Origin: Kiritimatiellia bacterium
Lineage (GTDB): Bacteria; Verrucomicrobiota; Kiritimatiellia; RFP12; UBA1067
Length of the DNA stretch: 64,000 nt
NCBI GenBank assembly: GCA_027858965.1
Contig: JAQIBS010000193.1
Location: forward strand, 1 to 64,000
Direction: 5' to 3'
Part shown: positions 23,384-32,393 of the stretch, in pieces
How positions within the stretch are numbered: the first letter of the stretch is position 1
How the letters are laid out: each line of letters begins with the position of its first letter
Notes under the pieces: model-generated
Databases searched by the model: none
The model's input: only the letters and a program-made list of their open reading frames with translations
Told to the model about the DNA's origin: nothing
Program-made: the position numbers and the translations under genes

Positions 23384-26383
23384 ATGCTAAACATGAAAAA
23401 AAGTGCGCTGTATGTATGTGTGTTATTAGCGGCGTTAAGTGTTAATGCCGCTACCTCTATAAGGGGTGATTTTTTTGGATGGGCTGCGGGATCTGACCTT
23501 GCTGTGGATAACTCCTTTGGAAGTGGGGCGTATAGTGCAATCACTGTGACGGGTATGAGTGGAACTCCCACTGGTTATAAGTTTTACAGTTCAGATGGGG
23601 CTGTCGAGTGGATGGGAGAGGGAACTTTAGCTTCAGCTAACTCATCAATTGGAGTTGCGGACAAAGAGGGCGGCGAAAATTTATCGATTAACGCATCCTC
23701 CTCAAAATACTACACTTTCCGAATCAAGGGCTATGATAGCTGGTGGCAGCGGGACTATGTTGTTATGGAAACCGATAATGCTCCGGTTGGCTTCTCTTCG
23801 GTTACCGATGATCACTCCTACAGCGGCAGCGCCAATATAACAGTGACTATTACAACGGATGCCACCCCCTCCTCTCAGGAGAGTATCTACGTGCGCTGGA
23901 CAACCGATGGGTTTGCCAGCACCTCCATTACGGCTGCCTCTGGTAGTGGAACCACATATACGGCGATAATTCCTCCGCAGGCAGCCGGTGCTGCGGTCGC
24001 TTACTATGTCTTCACCTCAACCATGCCGAGTGGTGTGATTGCGACAGATCCTGATCTCTGCACTCTGAGGGGCGACAGCAATGGCGGTGTGAACTACAGC
24101 TATACCGCTGGCAGTCGTCTGCGTGTCTCTATTGATGGTGGCAGCAGCTGGCTGGATGCCGACTATACCACCTCCAAGGCCTTCATAGATGAGCGTACTT
24201 CAGAGAGTGTGGGTGTGATTGTGAAATACACCCTTAATGGTTTGACCGCCTCTGATGTGGAGCTGTTCACCAATCTGGGTCGTCGTGACCTGGCTGATGT
24301 GGATTATTCCAGTGCTTTGATTAGCGCTGATGGCTATGCTGATGGAATATCTCCGCCCAATGGCAATCTCATCACCACATCTGATAGCGGTGCTTATTAC
24401 ACTGCTTTTGCAATGACGGATATGGGCAATGGGGTTTATCAGTGGAGTGGTAGTGTTGATAAGTGCGGTGCCTACCGTCTGACCGGACGTTATCATGGTT
24501 CCGGTCAGAGTGGAACAACCTGGAGCTGGTATGGCGATGACGGTAAGCGCGATCATGCTGTGGTGATCTCTCCGACCAAGGTTCATGCTATGACCCTTTA
24601 CGAGTTGAATGCACTGACTATCAATGCGGACTCAGCTTCCGAGGCGGGTCGTAGCACCTTTGCTGATTTAAGCAATCCGAATAATGGTAAATTCAACTTG
24701 AACCATATGAATTTTCTGCAGGCCAACTGTCTTTGGTTTCAGCCGATACATCCCAGTTCGATAACAACCCGTGGAGATTCATCCGGTTACACTCCGGGGA
24801 GTCCTTATGCCACCCGTGACTACTTTGCGGTTTCTAAATGGTATGGCGCGGCTGGCACAGAGGCCTCCGCTATGACCGAATTCACAAATTTTGTGGCAGA
24901 GTGCGATAGCTATGACGGTAGTGTTGGAACCGTGAATATTATACTGGATGGTGTTTTCAATCATACATCCTGGGATGCTAAATTTGGACAGGGGGGTGTT
25001 GATCTCGGATTCTGTTCCAACAAGGATGACAGCATTGGTTCTTCCAGGCCGGGGTGGTATTCGCATACAAATGATTATGGTAATGCCGCCACTTATTATA
25101 ACGGAGTGTATGATAATGATTTTGCGGTGGCTCCGGATCGTAGTGATTTTGGTAAGTGGAATGATGCTGCCGATCTTTTCTTTGGGAATTATGCGGCCCT
25201 GGTTGTTAATCAGGCTGATAACAGTCCAATATATAACGAGGATGACTGGTATGATTACTCCGGGATGAGCAATGACACAAAGGATCTTTGGAAGTACTTT
25301 GCTTATTACGCTGATTTCTGGCTGGATAAGACAGGTCACCCCGGAAACAACAACGGTGATGGATCTCAGGATGATCTGGGTATAGATGGTTTGCGTTGTG
25401 ATTTTGGACAGGGGCTGCCACCGCAGTTCTGGGAGTATTTCATTAATCACACCCGCAGCTTGAAATGGAACTTCATCTTTATGGCCGAAACGTTGGACGG
25501 GGGTATTCCCGGATACCGCTCCAATCGTCACTTTGATATCCTGAATGAGAATATCGTTTTTCAGTTCAAAAGTATGACGCAGACATCTGAGTTTAAAGAT
25601 GCCTATGAATCACGTCGCAACTCCTATAATGGAGGATCAATTCTTTTGAACCTGACCGGTCATGATGAAGAGATGCCCTTCAGTGATGCCTGGAAGACCG
25701 CCTCACGGCATGGCTGCAACTCCATGATAGATGGACTGCCGATGATGTTCTATGGGCAGGAGAGGGGTATTATCCCTGCAACTAGCACAAGCGGTGGGGC
25801 TAGCCAGGGCTTTGAGCTCTTTGAACTTAACTTCGGAAAGTATATTCCTCATTTCAAACAGTGGAACAAGGCGACCTACTGGGATAATCCGCCTGCATCC
25901 TCGACAGATATGGACCAGTGGTATGGTCGTGTGAATTGGGCGCGGCTTAATTCTCCTGCACTGCGCAGCATGAACCGCTACTTCCTGAGCCGCACGGCTG
26001 GTGGCGATAATGCGAAGATTCTTGCTGCCGCAAAGTATGAGCAGCCGGGAATCGGCCCTGTTGCCGGTAATGATGTGGTGCTGGCCTTTGCATTGATTCT
26101 TGATGATGCGCATACACCTGCCAGTGATACCTATGATCTGAAGGAGCCCTGGGGGGCACTGGGACTGGATACAGAGAAGAGGTATAACATCAGAAATGTC
26201 GCCTCCAGCGATGCGTCGAAGTTTGTGTGGTCAGCACCTCGGTCTGGACAGGACCTCTATGATAACGGAATATGGGTGAGTTTGACCGCCGATTCCGGCG
26301 GTTCTATTACAGATGATGGTACGTTGGTGCAGTATCTGCGTGTGGTTGAGGTTAGTGGAGGCACGGTGCTGGTGTTGCAGTGA
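23384..26383 (+). CDS. Secreted GH13 alpha-amylase-like enzyme
   Basis: From the ATG at 23384 (AAGGA eight bases upstream; ATG at 23393 is a close alternative) this encodes 999 residues with a signal peptide ending near VNAAT. Ig-like and starch-binding-type beta domains (~25-400) precede a GH13 barrel (~405-880). Region I is LDGVFNHTSWD, the nucleophile is D673 in GLRCDFGQG, the acid/base is E702 in FMAETLDGG, and the transition-state stabiliser is D761 in LTGHDEEMP. It lies 150 bp after the GH13-GH57 gene in the same direction and probably completes extracellular alpha-glucan degradation. The chain ends in a short hydrophobic tail, GTVLVLQ. Confidence 0.88.
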   Translation: MLNMKKSALYVCVLLAALSVNAATSIRGDFFGWAAGSDLAVDNSFGSGAYSAITVTGMSGTPTGYKFYSSDGAVEWMGEGTLASANSSIGVADKEGGENLSINASSSKYYTFRIKGYDSWWQRDYVVMETDNAPVGFSSVTDDHSYSGSANITVTITTDATPSSQESIYVRWTTDGFASTSITAASGSGTTYTAIIPPQAAGAAVAYYVFTSTMPSGVIATDPDLCTLRGDSNGGVNYSYTAGSRLRVSIDGGSSWLDADYTTSKAFIDERTSESVGVIVKYTLNGLTASDVELFTNLGRRDLADVDYSSALISADGYADGISPPNGNLITTSDSGAYYTAFAMTDMGNGVYQWSGSVDKCGAYRLTGRYHGSGQSGTTWSWYGDDGKRDHAVVISPTKVHAMTLYELNALTINADSASEAGRSTFADLSNPNNGKFNLNHMNFLQANCLWFQPIHPSSITTRGDSSGYTPGSPYATRDYFAVSKWYGAAGTEASAMTEFTNFVAECDSYDGSVGTVNIILDGVFNHTSWDAKFGQGGVDLGFCSNKDDSIGSSRPGWYSHTNDYGNAATYYNGVYDNDFAVAPDRSDFGKWNDAADLFFGNYAALVVNQADNSPIYNEDDWYDYSGMSNDTKDLWKYFAYYADFWLDKTGHPGNNNGDGSQDDLGIDGLRCDFGQGLPPQFWEYFINHTRSLKWNFIFMAETLDGGIPGYRSNRHFDILNENIVFQFKSMTQTSEFKDAYESRRNSYNGGSILLNLTGHDEEMPFSDAWKTASRHGCNSMIDGLPMMFYGQERGIIPATSTSGGASQGFELFELNFGKYIPHFKQWNKATYWDNPPASSTDMDQWYGRVNWARLNSPALRSMNRYFLSRTAGGDNAKILAAAKYEQPGIGPVAGNDVVLAFALILDDAHTPASDTYDLKEPWGALGLDTEKRYNIRNVASSDASKFVWSAPRSGQDLYDNGIWVSLTADSGGSITDDGTLVQYLRVVEVSGGTVLVLQ

Positions 26384-26405
26384 TTTGAAGATGTGTGAGG
26401 TGTTG

Positions 26406-26477
26406 TTAGGGGATAGGGAGCTGGAGGGGTTAGGGAGCTGGAGAGATTTTTAACACGGAGACACAGGGACACGGAGT
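26406..26477. repeat. Post-stop 17-bp repeat (two units) plus ACACGGAG octamers
   Basis: Two in-phase units AGGGGWTAGGGAGCTGG are followed by AGAGATTTTTAACACGG and then ACACGGAG-type octamers. The block starts about 22 bp after the GH13 stop codon. Confidence 0.85.
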
Positions 26478-26481
26478 GAAG

Positions 26482-26530
26482 AGGTGAGAGGTTTGAGGTG
26501 CGAGGAGTGAGGTTAGAAGAGCGTAGAGGT
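26482..26530. repeat. AG-rich heptamer array (seven units)
   Basis: Seven in-phase 7-bp units begin mostly AGGT or AGGA (AGGTGAG, AGGTTTG, AGGTGCG, AGGAGTG, AGGTTAG) and then degrade. Confidence 0.75.
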
Positions 26531-26558
26531 GATACCTGTGTCATCCTCTTGTTTTTAC

Positions 26559-26585
26559 ATTAGGCCCATTTGGCGCATTAGGCCC
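26559..26585. repeat. ATNNGGCCC nonamer array (three units)
   Basis: ATTAGGCCC, ATTTGGCGC and ATTAGGCCC are consecutive. A matching array of ATGTGGCCC and ATACGGCCC lies at 37468-37494. Confidence 0.8.
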
Positions 26586-26680
26586 ATAACGATAGCGAAT
26601 GGAAACTTTATAACGCAGAGGCGCTGAGAGAAATCTGTTGCCGCGTGTTAGGGTTGAAGAGTGAAGAGTGGTCTTATAAT

Positions 26681-26715
26681 AAAAAAAGCGTGCGCCGGGA
26701 GGCGCACGCTTTTTT
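26681..26715. terminator. Bidirectional rho-independent terminator
   Basis: A perfect stem GCGTGCGCC / GGCGCACGC with a GGGA loop is flanked by seven A and six T. It can end the minus-strand Gfo/Idh transcript and plus-strand read-through from the GH13 gene. Confidence 0.95.
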
Positions 26716-26737
26716 GTCAGTTTAAAATGAATTAGTT

Positions 26738-28186
26738 TTAAACTTTGTAGTACTGCTCCCAGCCTTTGCGAGGAGGTGCTCCCTTGAGCAGCTGATTTGC
26801 AAGCTTGTTGTCTGTGATTTCTTCGTGCTTGCGATCAAACTTATAAGATGTTCTCACGCGCTGAGCAATACAGCCGAGACAAAGAATCTTACTGAGTTCG
26901 CCGCCCACAGCGAAGCGGGAGTTACATTTTTTCTCACCTCTAACACCCAGACCGAAGTCCTTGTAGTGATTAGGTTGTTTCTGCTCGTACTCAGGCATTG
27001 CGCTTGCTTTGCTTTCATTCTGGTTTTTAACAACAGAAAGCGTACTGCCATGTGAATTACCCTTGAATGAAACGCCGTCAGCACGATAGATGATTTTACC
27101 TGGGGCCATGGATTTTACCTCATTGCCACTGCCACCTGACGGAGGTGCATCGCTGCCGGTGGATTTTGTGTTGTGATAACCAGGAGGCAGTTCCGGTACG
27201 TTACCGATACCTTCGCTCCATACGATATCCATTGCCGGCCGTTTTTTGCCGCGTGCGGGGAACTTGAAGTTCAGAGTTGAACTCATTGGAAATACATAGT
27301 CGTTGTGACCTTTGATCATTTCCAGTTTAACTTCCTCCGGCATGCCGAGATCCAGAAATTCGTGGACTGAGTCCATGATGTGTGCGCCCCAGTCACCCAG
27401 TGCACCGTTACCAAAGTCAAACCAGCAACGCCAGTCGCCATTGATGTAATCGGTTTTGAATTCATGGAATTGGTTCTGTCCCAGCCATGTATTCCAATCC
27501 ATTTCTTTCGGCATATCATCAGCTTTATTCAGCCACTGATCCCAGTTCATTCCTTTGGTAGGAACCTGAGCATTCCATTTATGCCAGCGACGGCCCTTGG
27601 TCATATGGGCATCCATTTTTACTACGTTGTCCATCATGCCGGCTTCAACCATAGCGCGGAACTGATAATAGTTAGGTCCGGAGTGGCCCTGATTACCCAT
27701 CTGGCAGGCAACCTTGTGCTTTTTCTCAGCTTTAATAAGAAGATTACACTCCTGGAAGGTGTGCGCCAGCGGTTTTTCAACATATACGCCTTTGCCCATA
27801 GCCATGGCCTGCATGCAGATCGGGAAATGAGTGTGATCGGGTACACCGGCGGTGATGGCATCGATCTGGTTATCCATTTTGTCCAGCATTACGCGGAAAT
27901 CATGGAAGCGGGGGACTTTTGGATATTTTTTAAGGATAGCTTCTGTGTGTTTGGCACCCATCTGGGTGTCGCACAGCGCCACGATGTTGAACATGCCAGT
28001 GTTCATCAGAGCGTTGATGTCATTTCCGCCCTGGCAACCTATGCCGCAACAGGCTAGGTTTATGCGTTCGTTAGGACCGTATACTTTGCGACTTTGGCAA
28101 CCGGCGAAAGTTGCAAAAGCGGTGGCACTTGCCGCCGTTTTCAGGAAACTGCGTCGGGATGCCCCGACGATATTAAATGAATGCAT
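26738..28186 (-). CDS. Tat-exported Gfo/Idh/MocA family oxidoreductase
   Basis: This 482-residue protein begins with a twin-arginine signal (ASRRSFLKTAASA) followed by FAGCQS, which may also act as a lipobox. The Rossmann fold follows with ACCGIGCQGGND (~47-58) and the family signature VEKPLAHTFQE (~135-145). The C-terminal half is the usual beta-sheet substrate domain. Exported Gfo/Idh/MocA proteins are strongly expanded in Verrucomicrobiota-related bacteria and act on sugars or inositol-like compounds with tightly bound NAD(P). It faces the glucan-degrading genes convergently. The ribosome-binding site GGAAAGAG precedes the start. Confidence 0.9.
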   Translation of the reverse strand: MHSFNIVGASRRSFLKTAASATAFATFAGCQSRKVYGPNERINLACCGIGCQGGNDINALMNTGMFNIVALCDTQMGAKHTEAILKKYPKVPRFHDFRVMLDKMDNQIDAITAGVPDHTHFPICMQAMAMGKGVYVEKPLAHTFQECNLLIKAEKKHKVACQMGNQGHSGPNYYQFRAMVEAGMMDNVVKMDAHMTKGRRWHKWNAQVPTKGMNWDQWLNKADDMPKEMDWNTWLGQNQFHEFKTDYINGDWRCWFDFGNGALGDWGAHIMDSVHEFLDLGMPEEVKLEMIKGHNDYVFPMSSTLNFKFPARGKKRPAMDIVWSEGIGNVPELPPGYHNTKSTGSDAPPSGGSGNEVKSMAPGKIIYRADGVSFKGNSHGSTLSVVKNQNESKASAMPEYEQKQPNHYKDFGLGVRGEKKCNSRFAVGGELSKILCLGCIAQRVRTSYKFDRKHEEITDNKLANQLLKGAPPRKGWEQYYKV

Positions 28187-28522
28187 ATTTCTTCTCTTTC
28201 CTTGTAGTGAATATTATTCAACAAAAAATGGCAACTAGCAGACTGTGATTCTGTAAGTTCGACAGAGCACTAGACAATTTATTACGTAAATAGAAAGATT
28301 ATCAATCTTAGCGAGTGGTGTCAAGAGGTGGAGTTGGAAGAATTTTTAAAACGGTGCACATTGCCGGATAACCTTCAAAATCATTGTTGTCCACCGCATA
28401 GACAAGCTGAGGACAATATTTGATGCATTTTTGCGTTAGATTATGGAAAAAACACACTAAGTGCAATTTGTCGCACCTCAGAACTTGCGCCGAAGCGTGT
28501 TTTTTGCAACAATACCGCCTTC
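28187..28522. other. Divergent promoter gap
   Basis: This 336-bp gap separates the minus-strand Gfo/Idh gene from ispE. I see no gene. An inverted repeat with arms AAAAAACAC (28447-28455) and GTGTTTTTT (28497-28505), enclosing a GTGC/GCAC pair, lies just ahead of ispE; its role is unclear. Confidence 0.45.
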
Positions 28523-29428
28523 ATGACCATATCAGATAATGTCATAGATTTGGAAGCACACGCCAAGGTGAACCTCACTCTTGAGATATTGGGGAAGCGT
28601 CCTGATGGATACCATGAGCTGAGAAGTGTGGTCATGCCTATCTCTTTAGCGGATACCGTTTCGTTAACACCGCTACCCTCTGAAGTTATCCTTTCTCTCA
28701 GTTCAGAGAGCTGGATAAACAGAGACCGGCTGGGTGATGATGAAGATAATCTGGCTGTACGAGTAGCCCATTTGATGCAGGCGCGTTATAAGATTAATAG
28801 AGGTGTGAAGATCCATATTCACAAGCGAATTCCGATTGGCGGTGGTATGGGGGGAGGCAGTGCTGATGCGGCGGCAGTTATCAATGGATTGAATAAAATA
28901 TGGGATTTGAACCTCTCTTTAGACGAATTAACCTCATTCGGTGCAAATTTAGGTAGTGATATTCCATCGCTGGTACATGGTGGCGTGATGATTATGGAAG
29001 GCCGTGGAGAGCGAGTTAAACCCCTTTTAGATAATGGTTTAGATCATGATTGCGCTTCTATGTGGATGGTGGTTGCCAATCCGGGGGTGATGTGCTCCAC
29101 GGCGGTAATCTATAAGAACTGGAGAGCAGACTTGACTAAACCACCTAAAATAATCAATAATATACGCCCTCATATCCAAAAAGGAGATGTTCGCTCAGTT
29201 TCGGACGCATTGTACAACGGATTCGAAGATGGAGTCTTTAAATGTTACCCTGTTGTGGCGCGAGTATCGCATTTGTTAAGAGAAGCAGGATGTTTAGGAG
29301 TGTTGCTTTCTGGAAGCGGTGCATCTGTATTCGGGCTTGTTGAAAATAAGGCTCATGGAGAGAGGGTAATTCAGCAATTACCTGCTGATTTGTGGCACAT
29401 GTTAGTGCAAACATGCCCGGTGGTGTAA
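28523..29428 (+). CDS. ispE: 4-diphosphocytidyl-2-C-methyl-D-erythritol kinase
   Basis: This 301-residue GHMP kinase carries out the ATP-dependent phosphorylation step of the MEP isoprenoid pathway. The N-terminal LEAHAKVNLTLEILGKRPDG holds the catalytic lysine region, the ATP loop is PIGGGMGGGSADAAA (~109-123) and the C-terminal GHMP motif is LLSGSGASVFGL (~268-279). The length is normal. The ATG at 28523 has no clear Shine-Dalgarno. The last 15 bases of the gene, including the stop codon, also form the 5' end of the tRNA-Gln gene. Confidence 0.95.
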   Translation: MTISDNVIDLEAHAKVNLTLEILGKRPDGYHELRSVVMPISLADTVSLTPLPSEVILSLSSESWINRDRLGDDEDNLAVRVAHLMQARYKINRGVKIHIHKRIPIGGGMGGGSADAAAVINGLNKIWDLNLSLDELTSFGANLGSDIPSLVHGGVMIMEGRGERVKPLLDNGLDHDCASMWMVVANPGVMCSTAVIYKNWRADLTKPPKIINNIRPHIQKGDVRSVSDALYNGFEDGVFKCYPVVARVSHLLREAGCLGVLLSGSGASVFGLVENKAHGERVIQQLPADLWHMLVQTCPVV

Positions 29429-29487
29429 TGGCAGCACAAAAGACTTTGACTCTTTCGGAGGTAGTTCGAATCTACCCCGGGCAACCA
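29414..29487 (+). tRNA. tRNA-Gln(TTG)
   Basis: The cloverleaf has acceptor TGCCCGG/CCGGGCA, anticodon stem AAAGA/TCTTT with loop CTTTGAC (anticodon TTG), a T loop TTCGAAT and an encoded CCA end. It begins 15 bases before the end of ispE on the same strand, and prs starts 47 bases after it. It is probably released by RNase P and RNase Z from an ispE-tRNA-prs transcript. Confidence 0.97.
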
Positions 29488-29533
29488 TTTTGATTTTGAT
29501 GATTATTAATAACGTTTGGAAGGCAGAAAAGTA

Positions 29534-30478
29534 ATGATTGTTTTTTCTGGAACAGCAAATCGGCCTTTGGCTGACAAGATGATGGAGTTTCTGGGGCAAC
29601 CTTTGGGAGAGATGGATATTAGACGTTTCCCTGATGGAGAGATTCATTGCAAGATAAAGGACAATGTTCGCGGAAGAGACGTTTTTATGGTTCAGCCGAT
29701 TGTCGGTTCTCCTAACGAAATGCTGATGGAGCTGTTGATTATGATCGACGCAGCACGTCGGGGCTCTGCCAACCGCATTACCGCTGTGCTTCCATATTAT
29801 GGCTATGCGCGTCAGGATCGTAAGGATCAGCCGCGCGTGCCTATTACTGCCAAACTGGTGGCAAACCTGCTGGTTGCCGCTGGAGCAAACCGCGTGCTGA
29901 CAATGGATCTGCACGCACAGCAAATACAAGGATTTTTTGATATTCCCGTTGACCACCTGCACGCCGCGACGGTATTGGTGAAGTACCTGCGTGAGATGAA
30001 GCTCAATAAGCCGCTTGTTGTGTCGCCCGATACCGGAGGGGCTAAAATGGCTTATGCTTATTCACAAATGCTGGGGACAGACCTGGCAATTGTTGCGAAG
30101 CAGCGTTTGGGAGACGCGGAAGTGGATGCCTTTAGCGTTGTTGGTAACGTTAAAGGGTGCGATGTCATCATGGTTGATGATATGAGCACAACCTGCGGTA
30201 CATTATGTGCAGCAGCTAAAATTCTGAAGGAGAATGGAGCCGCCTCAATACGAGCTGCGGTGACACATTTACCTCTGACAGATAAAGGCGTTGAGCGTTT
30301 GAAAGCTGAATCCGAGCTGATAGAGCTGGTGACAACCGATACTGTTCCGATGAGGAGCGATTTGGATATTGCCAGCCTGCCGATGAAGGTTACAGTGCTC
30401 TCCATTGCTGAGCTGTTGGGCGAAGCGATTCGCAGGATCCACGAAGATAAGTCGGTTAGCTCTCTGTTCTATTCTTAA
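29534..30478 (+). CDS. prs: Ribose-phosphate pyrophosphokinase
   Basis: This 314-residue enzyme makes PRPP from ribose 5-phosphate and ATP. The ATP-binding region has YYGYARQDRKDQPR (~95-108), the catalytic/Mg region MDLHAQQIQGFF (~126-137) and the PRPP loop VIMVDDMSTTCGT (~212-224). The start at 29534 is chosen over an upstream ATG at 29516 because GGAAGG lies eleven bases ahead and the family begins MIVFSGTANRP. It lies in the order ispE, tRNA-Gln, prs, rplY, pth. Confidence 0.96.
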   Translation: MIVFSGTANRPLADKMMEFLGQPLGEMDIRRFPDGEIHCKIKDNVRGRDVFMVQPIVGSPNEMLMELLIMIDAARRGSANRITAVLPYYGYARQDRKDQPRVPITAKLVANLLVAAGANRVLTMDLHAQQIQGFFDIPVDHLHAATVLVKYLREMKLNKPLVVSPDTGGAKMAYAYSQMLGTDLAIVAKQRLGDAEVDAFSVVGNVKGCDVIMVDDMSTTCGTLCAAAKILKENGAASIRAAVTHLPLTDKGVERLKAESELIELVTTDTVPMRSDLDIASLPMKVTVLSIAELLGEAIRRIHEDKSVSSLFYS

Positions 30479-30638
30479 TTGAATGAGTGCAGGGGCCCCG
30501 GCTATGAGTTATGCCGTGTGCGCGGAGATTGCTGTTGCAATCCACCGTTTTGTGAGATTGGGTTGATCTTACAATTAGGGAGGAATGCGATAGGGTATTT
30601 TCCGTTTTTTACGGTTTTACAATGGATAAGGATTAGAA

Positions 30639-31274
30639 ATGGCGAAAGAAGAGATCAAATTAAAAGCCGAGCTGCGAGTAGCCCAGGGTTCCAAAGCAGC
30701 GGGCCGTTTACGCCGTGTCGGTATGATTCCGGCCGCGGTTAATCGGATCGGGGGCGACACGACGTTGGTCAAATTCGATGCGCATACCTTTGAAGGGATG
30801 TTGCGTCATCACACCAGCGAGCATTTTATCGTGAAGCTCGACCTCGATGGAGAGGTAATATCTACGCTGATGCGTGAGGTACAACATAATGTTATGACTG
30901 GTGATGCAATTCACGTTGACCTAGGTGAAGTATCCTTGACGGATAAGATTCATGTGACAATTCCTGTTAAACTGTTTGGCGAGCCTAAGGGTGTTAGAGT
31001 CAGCGGTGGAATTCTTGAGCATTTGGTTCGTGAAGTTGAAGTTGCTTGTCTGCCTAACGATGTTGTTGAAAAGTTCGAGATTGATACCTCTGAACTTCAG
31101 ATTGGTCAGGCCTTGCGCGTTCGCGATCTGAATATCGGAGATAAGTATACGCTCTATACCGATCTGGATAAGCGAGTTGCAATTGTGGTTAACCCCGCTG
31201 CTGAAGAGGTCGAAGAGACCGCCGAAGCCGCTGAGGCCGAATCTGCTGCTGTACCTGCTCCAGAGACTGCTTAA
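30639..31274 (+). CDS. rplY: Large ribosomal subunit protein bL25, CTC form
   Basis: This 211-residue protein has the N-terminal 5S-rRNA-binding L25 domain (LKAELRVAQGSKAAGRLRR, ~6-24) and the extra C-terminal beta domain of the long CTC/TL5 form (~100-185). The tail (EEVEETAEAAEAESAAVPAP) is acidic and low-complexity. It binds 5S rRNA in the large subunit. The ATG has AAGGATT upstream. A 160-bp gap separates it from prs and 63 bp from pth. Confidence 0.93.
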   Translation: MAKEEIKLKAELRVAQGSKAAGRLRRVGMIPAAVNRIGGDTTLVKFDAHTFEGMLRHHTSEHFIVKLDLDGEVISTLMREVQHNVMTGDAIHVDLGEVSLTDKIHVTIPVKLFGEPKGVRVSGGILEHLVREVEVACLPNDVVEKFEIDTSELQIGQALRVRDLNIGDKYTLYTDLDKRVAIVVNPAAEEVEETAEAAEAESAAVPAPETA

Positions 31275-31337
31275 ACTTTTAGGAGACAGGCTGAGCGGAT
31301 TTGATCTGCTCTGCCGGTATTCAGAAGGCATGATTGC

Positions 31338-31922
31338 GTGAAAGTTATTGCAGGACTCGGAAACCCCGGAGCAAAGTACGACAATACGCCACATAATATT
31401 GGATTTGATATTGTTGATCTGATGGCTCAAAGGCTTAAGGCCGGGTGGACGACAAGTAAAAACTTTCGTGCTTGTACAGCAAAGACAACCTGTAATGGTT
31501 CTCAGCTGTTGCTGGTTAAACCTCAGACTTTTATGAATTTGAGTGGTACCAGTATAGCCCTGATATTACGTTACTTCCGCTGCAAACCAGCTGACTTCAC
31601 TGTTATTCTGGATGATGCGGATCTGCCTCTGGGTAGATTAAGAATACGTGCTAAGGGTAGCGCCGGCGGACATCGCGGATTGCTCTCCATTATAGAGTCT
31701 CTGGGAACAGATGACTTTGCGAGAGTGAGAGTTGGTGTCGGACGTGAGATCTCAGGAAATCTGGTAAAACATGTGCTCAATAAGTTTGGAAAAGAGTACG
31801 AAGATGTGGTTGCCGGGGCTGTACAGACCGCTTCAGAAGCGACAATGTGCCTGATAGAAAACAACTTGAATGAATCGATGAACCGGTATAACGGATGGCA
31901 GTACGAAACTGACCAGGGTTAA
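31338..31922 (+). CDS. pth: Peptidyl-tRNA hydrolase
   Basis: This 194-residue Pth releases tRNA from stalled peptidyl-tRNA. Family motifs are GLGNPGAKYDNTPHNIGF (~6-23, with the catalytic histidine), LVKPQTFMNLSG (~56-67), DDADLPLGRLR (~92-102) and GSAGGHRGL (~106-114). The start is a GTG; no in-frame ATG fits the conserved N-terminus. It precedes rpsF by 29 bp. Confidence 0.95.
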   Translation: MKVIAGLGNPGAKYDNTPHNIGFDIVDLMAQRLKAGWTTSKNFRACTAKTTCNGSQLLLVKPQTFMNLSGTSIALILRYFRCKPADFTVILDDADLPLGRLRIRAKGSAGGHRGLLSIIESLGTDDFARVRVGVGREISGNLVKHVLNKFGKEYEDVVAGAVQTASEATMCLIENNLNESMNRYNGWQYETDQG

Positions 31923-31951
31923 ATCGGAAATTAAGGAATAGGAATTCCGTC

Positions 31952-32365
31952 ATGAAAAAATACGATGGCTTATATATCTTCGCCGGATCGGCGAGAGATG
32001 AAGTGCTGGATAAAATGATTGAAGCAGCGACTGTTGAGATTACAAGCTTGTCCGGTCAGATACTGAGCACCGAGATGCTCGGCAAAAAAACCTTTTCACG
32101 CCCGATGAAAAAGCGTGATAACGGGGTTTATGTAAAAATCAGATTTGAACTTGACCCTGCGTCAATTGCACCTCTGGTCAAACGCTATAAACTGGTGGAC
32201 GAAGTTTTTCGTGTCCAGATTCTGGCTGTTGATGAACGCCTTGAGGCTGCTATTGTTCAGCAGGCCGAGGACGTTAAGGTTCGTGAAGCGGCTAAAGTTG
32301 CTGCAGCAGCTGAGAAGCTTCAAGCTGCAAATGCTGCAAAAGCTGCAAGTGCTGAAGAGGAATAA
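31952..32365 (+). CDS. rpsF: Small ribosomal subunit protein bS6
   Basis: This 137-residue protein carries the S6 ferredoxin-like fold with YDGLYIFAGSARDE at the start and KRYKLVDEVFRVQILAVDE around 87-105. The C-terminal 40 residues are an Ala/Lys/Glu-rich extension (AKVAAAAEKLQAANAAKAAS) longer than in E. coli. S6 binds S18 and 16S rRNA. It heads the rpsF-ssb-rpsR-rplI order common to many bacteria. Confidence 0.93.
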   Translation: MKKYDGLYIFAGSARDEVLDKMIEAATVEITSLSGQILSTEMLGKKTFSRPMKKRDNGVYVKIRFELDPASIAPLVKRYKLVDEVFRVQILAVDERLEAAIVQQAEDVKVREAAKVAAAAEKLQAANAAKAASAEEE

Positions 32366-32393
32366 TTGCACGTGTATTTAAGGACGGTGTTTA

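Larger units (their letters stand above)
26384..26737. other. Repeat-packed convergent gap
   Basis: This 354-bp gap between convergent genes holds, in order, the post-stop 17-bp repeat, ACACGGAG octamers, an AG-rich heptamer array, ATTAGGCCC nonamers, a CGCAGAGGCG repeat (26613-26630) and a bidirectional terminator. I see no gene. Confidence 0.8.

Noticed and set aside
29402-29962. 186-residue minus-strand frame ending near the tRNA
   Set aside because: It is antisense to prs, and its conspicuous end is a translation of the tRNA-Gln complement, a frequent annotation artefact.
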